Shown: positions 61,089-64,000 of the stretch, in pieces
Layout of the letters: every line of letters starts with the position of its first letter
Numbering within the stretch: position 1 is the first letter of the stretch
Assembly: GCF_000092245.1 (NCBI RefSeq)
Contig: NC_014166.1
Span: forward strand, 1,922,001 to 1,986,000
Length of the DNA stretch: 64,000 bases
Origin: Arcobacter nitrofigilis DSM 7299
GTDB taxonomy: Bacteria > Campylobacterota > Campylobacteria > Campylobacterales > Arcobacteraceae
Reading direction: 5' to 3'
The notes under the pieces: model-generated
The model's database searches: none
Told to the model about the DNA's origin: nothing
What the model saw: the letters and a program-made list of their open reading frames with translations, nothing else
Position numbers and translations under genes: made by a program

Positions 61089-62324
61089 ATGGCTAAGAAG
61101 TCGTTATTAAAAAACATAGGATTTCAAATCTTAATTGCTATGATTTTGGGTACTGTTATAGGTATCATTATGGGAGAGGAAGCATCAATTTTTGCTCCTT
61201 TAGGTACTGTTTTTATTCACTTAATAAAAATGCTAGTTATACCATTGATAGTTATTTCTATTATTTCTGGTGCTGCAAACTTAAGTGATAGTCCAAGTGC
61301 TGGAAAAGTAGGAATTGGAACAATTGTTTTCTTTCTTGCAACTTCTGCAATTGCTGTTGCCCTTGCACTTCTTGCAGGTGAAATATTTAAACCAGGTGTT
61401 GGTTTAGATTTAAGTAGTGTTCATCACATGTTTTCAAATCAATATGCTGACAAAGGTGAATTACCAAGTGCAATAGAGACAGTTATAGGAATGATTCCAA
61501 CAAATATATTCCAATCACTTTTAGATGCAAATATCTTACAAATCTTAGTATTTTGTCTATTTTTTGGTATCGCTCTTTCAAAAGTGCCAAAAGAAAAAAG
61601 TGCTCCTATTATGAATAGTTTAGAAGCTACAACTCAAGCACTAATTTGGATGGTAACAGTTGTTATGTTACTAGCACCAATTGGGGTATTTGGTCTTATG
61701 GCTGATTCTGTTGGAACATATGGCTTTGAAATGCTTAAACTTGTTGGAAAACTATTTCTTGTATATATGGGTGCCCTATTGGTTTATGGTTATGGGTTTT
61801 ATCCTTTACTTATTAAACTATTTTCAAAAATGCCAATACTTAAATTCCTTTCTGCTATGAAAAAACCTCAAATAGTAGCATTATCAACAGCTTCATCTAT
61901 GGCAACACTTCCTGTTAATATGAAAACATGTGAGGAAGAACTTAAAATTTCTAAATCAACTTGTTCTTTTGTACTTCCATTGGGAGCAACTATTAATATG
62001 AGTGGAAATGCTATTTATTATGGATTAGTAGCAATTTTCTTTGCTCAAGTTTATAATATAGATTTAGGCCTTGGTGGATATGTAGCTATTATCTTTACTG
62101 CAACAATTGGTGCTATTGGACAAGCAGGAGTTCCTGGTCCTTCATTCTTAGTAGTTGCTGTATTAATTGCAGCTGGTATTCCAATAGAAGGTCTACCTTT
62201 ACTTATTGCCTTAGATAGAATGTTTGATATGACAAGAACTGCTTTAAATATTACTGGTGATGCAGCTTGTGCTGTTATTATTGATAACTATAACACTAAA
62301 AAAGACAAATTAGAAGCAATATAA
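61089..62324 (+). CDS. dicarboxylate/amino-acid:cation symporter (DAACS)
   Basis: 411 residues, eight membrane helices and two re-entrant loops. Substrate-binding signatures ALSTASSMATLPVNMKTCEE (serine-rich HP1), LPLGATINMSGNAIYYG (NMSG motif), GVPGPSFLVVAVL (HP2) and DRMFDMTRTALNITGD with the Arg/Asp pair are intact. It takes up glutamate/aspartate or C4-dicarboxylates with Na+ or H+. AAAGGAAATAT precedes the ATG. Confidence 0.92.
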   Translation: MAKKSLLKNIGFQILIAMILGTVIGIIMGEEASIFAPLGTVFIHLIKMLVIPLIVISIISGAANLSDSPSAGKVGIGTIVFFLATSAIAVALALLAGEIFKPGVGLDLSSVHHMFSNQYADKGELPSAIETVIGMIPTNIFQSLLDANILQILVFCLFFGIALSKVPKEKSAPIMNSLEATTQALIWMVTVVMLLAPIGVFGLMADSVGTYGFEMLKLVGKLFLVYMGALLVYGYGFYPLLIKLFSKMPILKFLSAMKKPQIVALSTASSMATLPVNMKTCEEELKISKSTCSFVLPLGATINMSGNAIYYGLVAIFFAQVYNIDLGLGGYVAIIFTATIGAIGQAGVPGPSFLVVAVLIAAGIPIEGLPLLIALDRMFDMTRTALNITGDAACAVIIDNYNTKKDKLEAI

Positions 62325-62351
62325 AAAGAAGAGTTTTAAACTCTTCTTTTT
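62323..62351. terminator. bidirectional intrinsic terminator
   Basis: Perfect 14-bp inverted repeat AAAAAGAAGAGTTT/AAACTCTTCTTTTT around one T, flanked by A and T runs, so it works for both the symporter and the convergent EamA gene. It overlaps both stop codons' surroundings. Confidence 0.88.
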
Positions 62352-63226
62352 TCTACTCTTAAAACAAATTTATAAATCCTATTTCCCAATACTGAAATAA
62401 ATAATCCCGACAATATCAAAATAGCACCAAGAGTTTCTATATGATTTAATTGCTCATTAAGCAAAATATTTGAACCAATAATCCCAACAACAGGTATTGC
62501 TAAAGCAAAGGGAGTAACAACAGCAGAGTTATAATTTTTAAGTAACCATCCCCAAATAGCAAAAGCAACCAAAGTGGAAATATACCCAGTATATGCAACT
62601 GAAGCCCAAGTTTTAACACTAGAGTTTAACAATAAAGTTAATGGTTCATGTGACTCATAAAAATAAGAGAGTATAAATAAAGGAAGTGGTGGAATCAAAC
62701 TTACCCAAACCATAAAATGCAAAAGATTTACATCTTTTATTTGTTTCATAATTATATTTGATACTGACCAAAAAATTGAAGCACATAGTATTAAAACTAT
62801 TCCTAGAAGAGTAATATTTGTATCAACTGTAAAAAAGAAAAATCCAAATCCAATAAGGGCTATTAGCATACCTATTGATTGTGCTATTGTAACTTTTTCT
62901 TTAAAAATAATCATACTAAGAATTATTGTGAATATAACTTGCGCTTGTAAAAGTAGCGAAGAAATTCCTGCACTTGCATCTGCTTTCATGGCAATAAATA
63001 AAAACGAAAATTTCAAAACACCTAAAAACAGTCCAACTCCCAAAACATTCCAAACAGATGTTTTAGGAAAAGGTACAAAAAATATGGCAGGAATAGCTAC
63101 TATAAAAAATCTTAAAGAGGAAAAAAGTATGGGAGGTAACTCTTCTAATCCAAACTTTATCACTGAGAAATTAACTCCCCAAATAAAAACAACAATTAAT
63201 GCTAATAAAATACTTTTTAAATTCAC
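62336..63226 (-). CDS. EamA/DMT-family permease
   Basis: 296 residues with ten membrane helices in two EamA repeats (about 5-135 and 145-285); the starts IVVFIWGVNFSVIKFGLEEL and IFWSVSNIIMKQIKD are typical. It probably exports amino acids or metabolites, substrate unknown. The start is GTG at 63226, five bases after AAGGAG. The protein ends in a Lys/Arg tail. Confidence 0.88.
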   Translation of the reverse strand: MNLKSILLALIVVFIWGVNFSVIKFGLEELPPILFSSLRFFIVAIPAIFFVPFPKTSVWNVLGVGLFLGVLKFSFLFIAMKADASAGISSLLLQAQVIFTIILSMIIFKEKVTIAQSIGMLIALIGFGFFFFTVDTNITLLGIVLILCASIFWSVSNIIMKQIKDVNLLHFMVWVSLIPPLPLFILSYFYESHEPLTLLLNSSVKTWASVAYTGYISTLVAFAIWGWLLKNYNSAVVTPFALAIPVVGIIGSNILLNEQLNHIETLGAILILSGLFISVLGNRIYKFVLRVEKRRV

Positions 63227-63286
63227 CTTCTCTCCTTAAAATGAGAATTATAGAAAATGAATTAAATTAAGTATAGTAAAAAATTG

Positions 63287-64000
63287 CTATTTTAATCCAT
63301 TAACAATATTTATTGGTTTTTTTCCATCTAATACTCTTTTTGCGTTTAATGCAGCTTTTTGTCTCATCTCAAAATAAGCTTTATCACTATAAAAAGCAGA
63401 ATGTGGATTTATGATAAATCTACCATCAAGCCAACTCTCTTTTGCTTTCCATGCATCTATCATCAAACCATTTTTTGGTGGTTCACTTGGAAGAACATCA
63501 AGATTTACACAATTTAAATGTCCAGATTTTAAAGGCTCATAAAAGACATCTAAATCTTTTACAATAGGACCACGAGCCGTATTTACTATAGAAGAACCTT
63601 TTTTCATCTTAGAGATAAAATTTTCATCAACTAAAGCATTTGTTTGGGCATTTAAAGGGCAGTTTATAGAGATAATATCACAAGTTTTTAATAACTCATC
63701 CAAAGATTCAACTCTTTTTGCACCTAACATTTTTTCAGTTCCACTTGATAAATATGGATCATAAAAATATGTTTGGAATCTCAAAGCATTTGCTTTTAAA
63801 ATAACACTTCCACCTATTCTTCCAGCACCTATGACTCCAAGTTTATAATCACTAGTTCTTTTAATATTAGTAAAAGTATTTGTTTGCCAAGAGCCATCTT
63901 TATAATCTCTACATTGATAATCATATCTTGTAATTCCTCGAGCAATATTCATAATCATAGCAATTGCAGTATCACTTACCTCTTCTGTTCCATAATCAGG
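63287..64000 (-). CDS. D-2-hydroxyacid dehydrogenase, CtBP-like, 5' end beyond the window
   Basis: 237 codons are in the window; the frame is open through the right edge, beginning PDYGTEEVSDTAIAMIMNIA. The NAD-binding fold is seen in LGVIGAGRIGGSVILKA, NTARGPIVKD supplies the active-site Arg, and a late INPHSAFYSD holds the His; the VPDYGTEEV-type start is that of the CtBP subgroup. It reduces or oxidises a 2-hydroxy acid, identity unknown. The true start is to the right of the window. Confidence 0.88.
   Translation of the reverse strand, partial: PDYGTEEVSDTAIAMIMNIARGITRYDYQCRDYKDGSWQTNTFTNIKRTSDYKLGVIGAGRIGGSVILKANALRFQTYFYDPYLSSGTEKMLGAKRVESLDELLKTCDIISINCPLNAQTNALVDENFISKMKKGSSIVNTARGPIVKDLDVFYEPLKSGHLNCVNLDVLPSEPPKNGLMIDAWKAKESWLDGRFIINPHSAFYSDKAYFEMRQKAALNAKRVLDGKKPINIVNGLK

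Overview
The window is a stretch of chromosome from a low-GC member of the Campylobacterota, most likely the Arcobacter group (Arcobacter/Aliarcobacter and relatives). The evidence is the very AT-rich, densely packed sequence, the gene content (cbpA-hspR with a HAIR operator, ftsA-ftsZ beside a PpiD-like foldase, hisB inside an lpt/kds operon, short ArgA-like acetyltransferase, DUF309 after uvrA, Aer/CetB-type PAS proteins beside chemoreceptors) and the protein sequences themselves. The genus is inferred. I see no rRNA, tRNA, insertion sequence, prophage or CRISPR array. No stretch longer than about 240 bases lacks a gene.

Layout. 1-11.2 kb: the start of Fe-superoxide dismutase (cut by the window edge), a YtfJ-like protein, a stand-alone MnmC-type FAD oxidoreductase with a rhodanese, the heat-shock pair cbpA-hspR, and a leftward run of a PpiD-like foldase, ftsA and ftsZ, preceded by a RecD2-type helicase and an ArsC-like protein. 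11.3-21.9 kb: flagellar and cell-shape genes (repeat-rich FliK-like protein, FlhB C-terminal homologue, MreD-like protein, PBP2, FliP) mixed with two chemoreceptor/PAS pairs and a periplasmic binding protein. 22-26.3 kb: an export region with a TolC-family protein, then a two-gene unit of a TPR/beta-barrel protein resembling Slam (SlipAM, DUF560) and a FecR-domain protein whose C-terminus resembles the TbpB barrel domain of Slam clients. 26.3-35.1 kb: a leftward envelope and proteostasis block (acetyltransferase, ysxC, lptA, lptC, kdsC, hisB, rlpA, mltD, tatD, a pseudo-receiver protein, hslU, hslV, rplI).

35.2-42.2 kb: a serine-recombinase homologue that has lost its catalytic serine, a 235-base gap holding a 14-bp inverted repeat, then a tightly overlapping rightward operon ubiX-coaD-tmk-hisS-speA-cysE-tauE. 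42.2-54.5 kb: a DEAD-box helicase, a large aconitase-family protein that has lost most active-site and Fe-S residues, an MscS channel, uvrA, DUF309, a CNNM/CBS protein with a candidate upstream leader ORF, two small proteins with very strong Shine-Dalgarno sites, and a DTW-domain tRNA modification enzyme. 54.5-64 kb: a PD-(D/E)XK-like hypothetical, an OFA-type MFS transporter, a CWC protein, an rRNA-methyltransferase-like protein, an RRM protein, a divergent polysaccharide deacetylase, a cupin, YitT, a dicarboxylate/amino-acid symporter, an EamA exporter and a CtBP-like dehydrogenase cut by the right edge.

Most genes are ordinary core genes. The points most worth a second look are the Slam-like/FecR-TbpB pair with a palindromic operator candidate, the degenerate aconitase, the degenerate serine recombinase beside its inverted repeat, the tatD gene without an ATG/GTG/TTG start, and the long in-frame repeats of the fliK-like gene.
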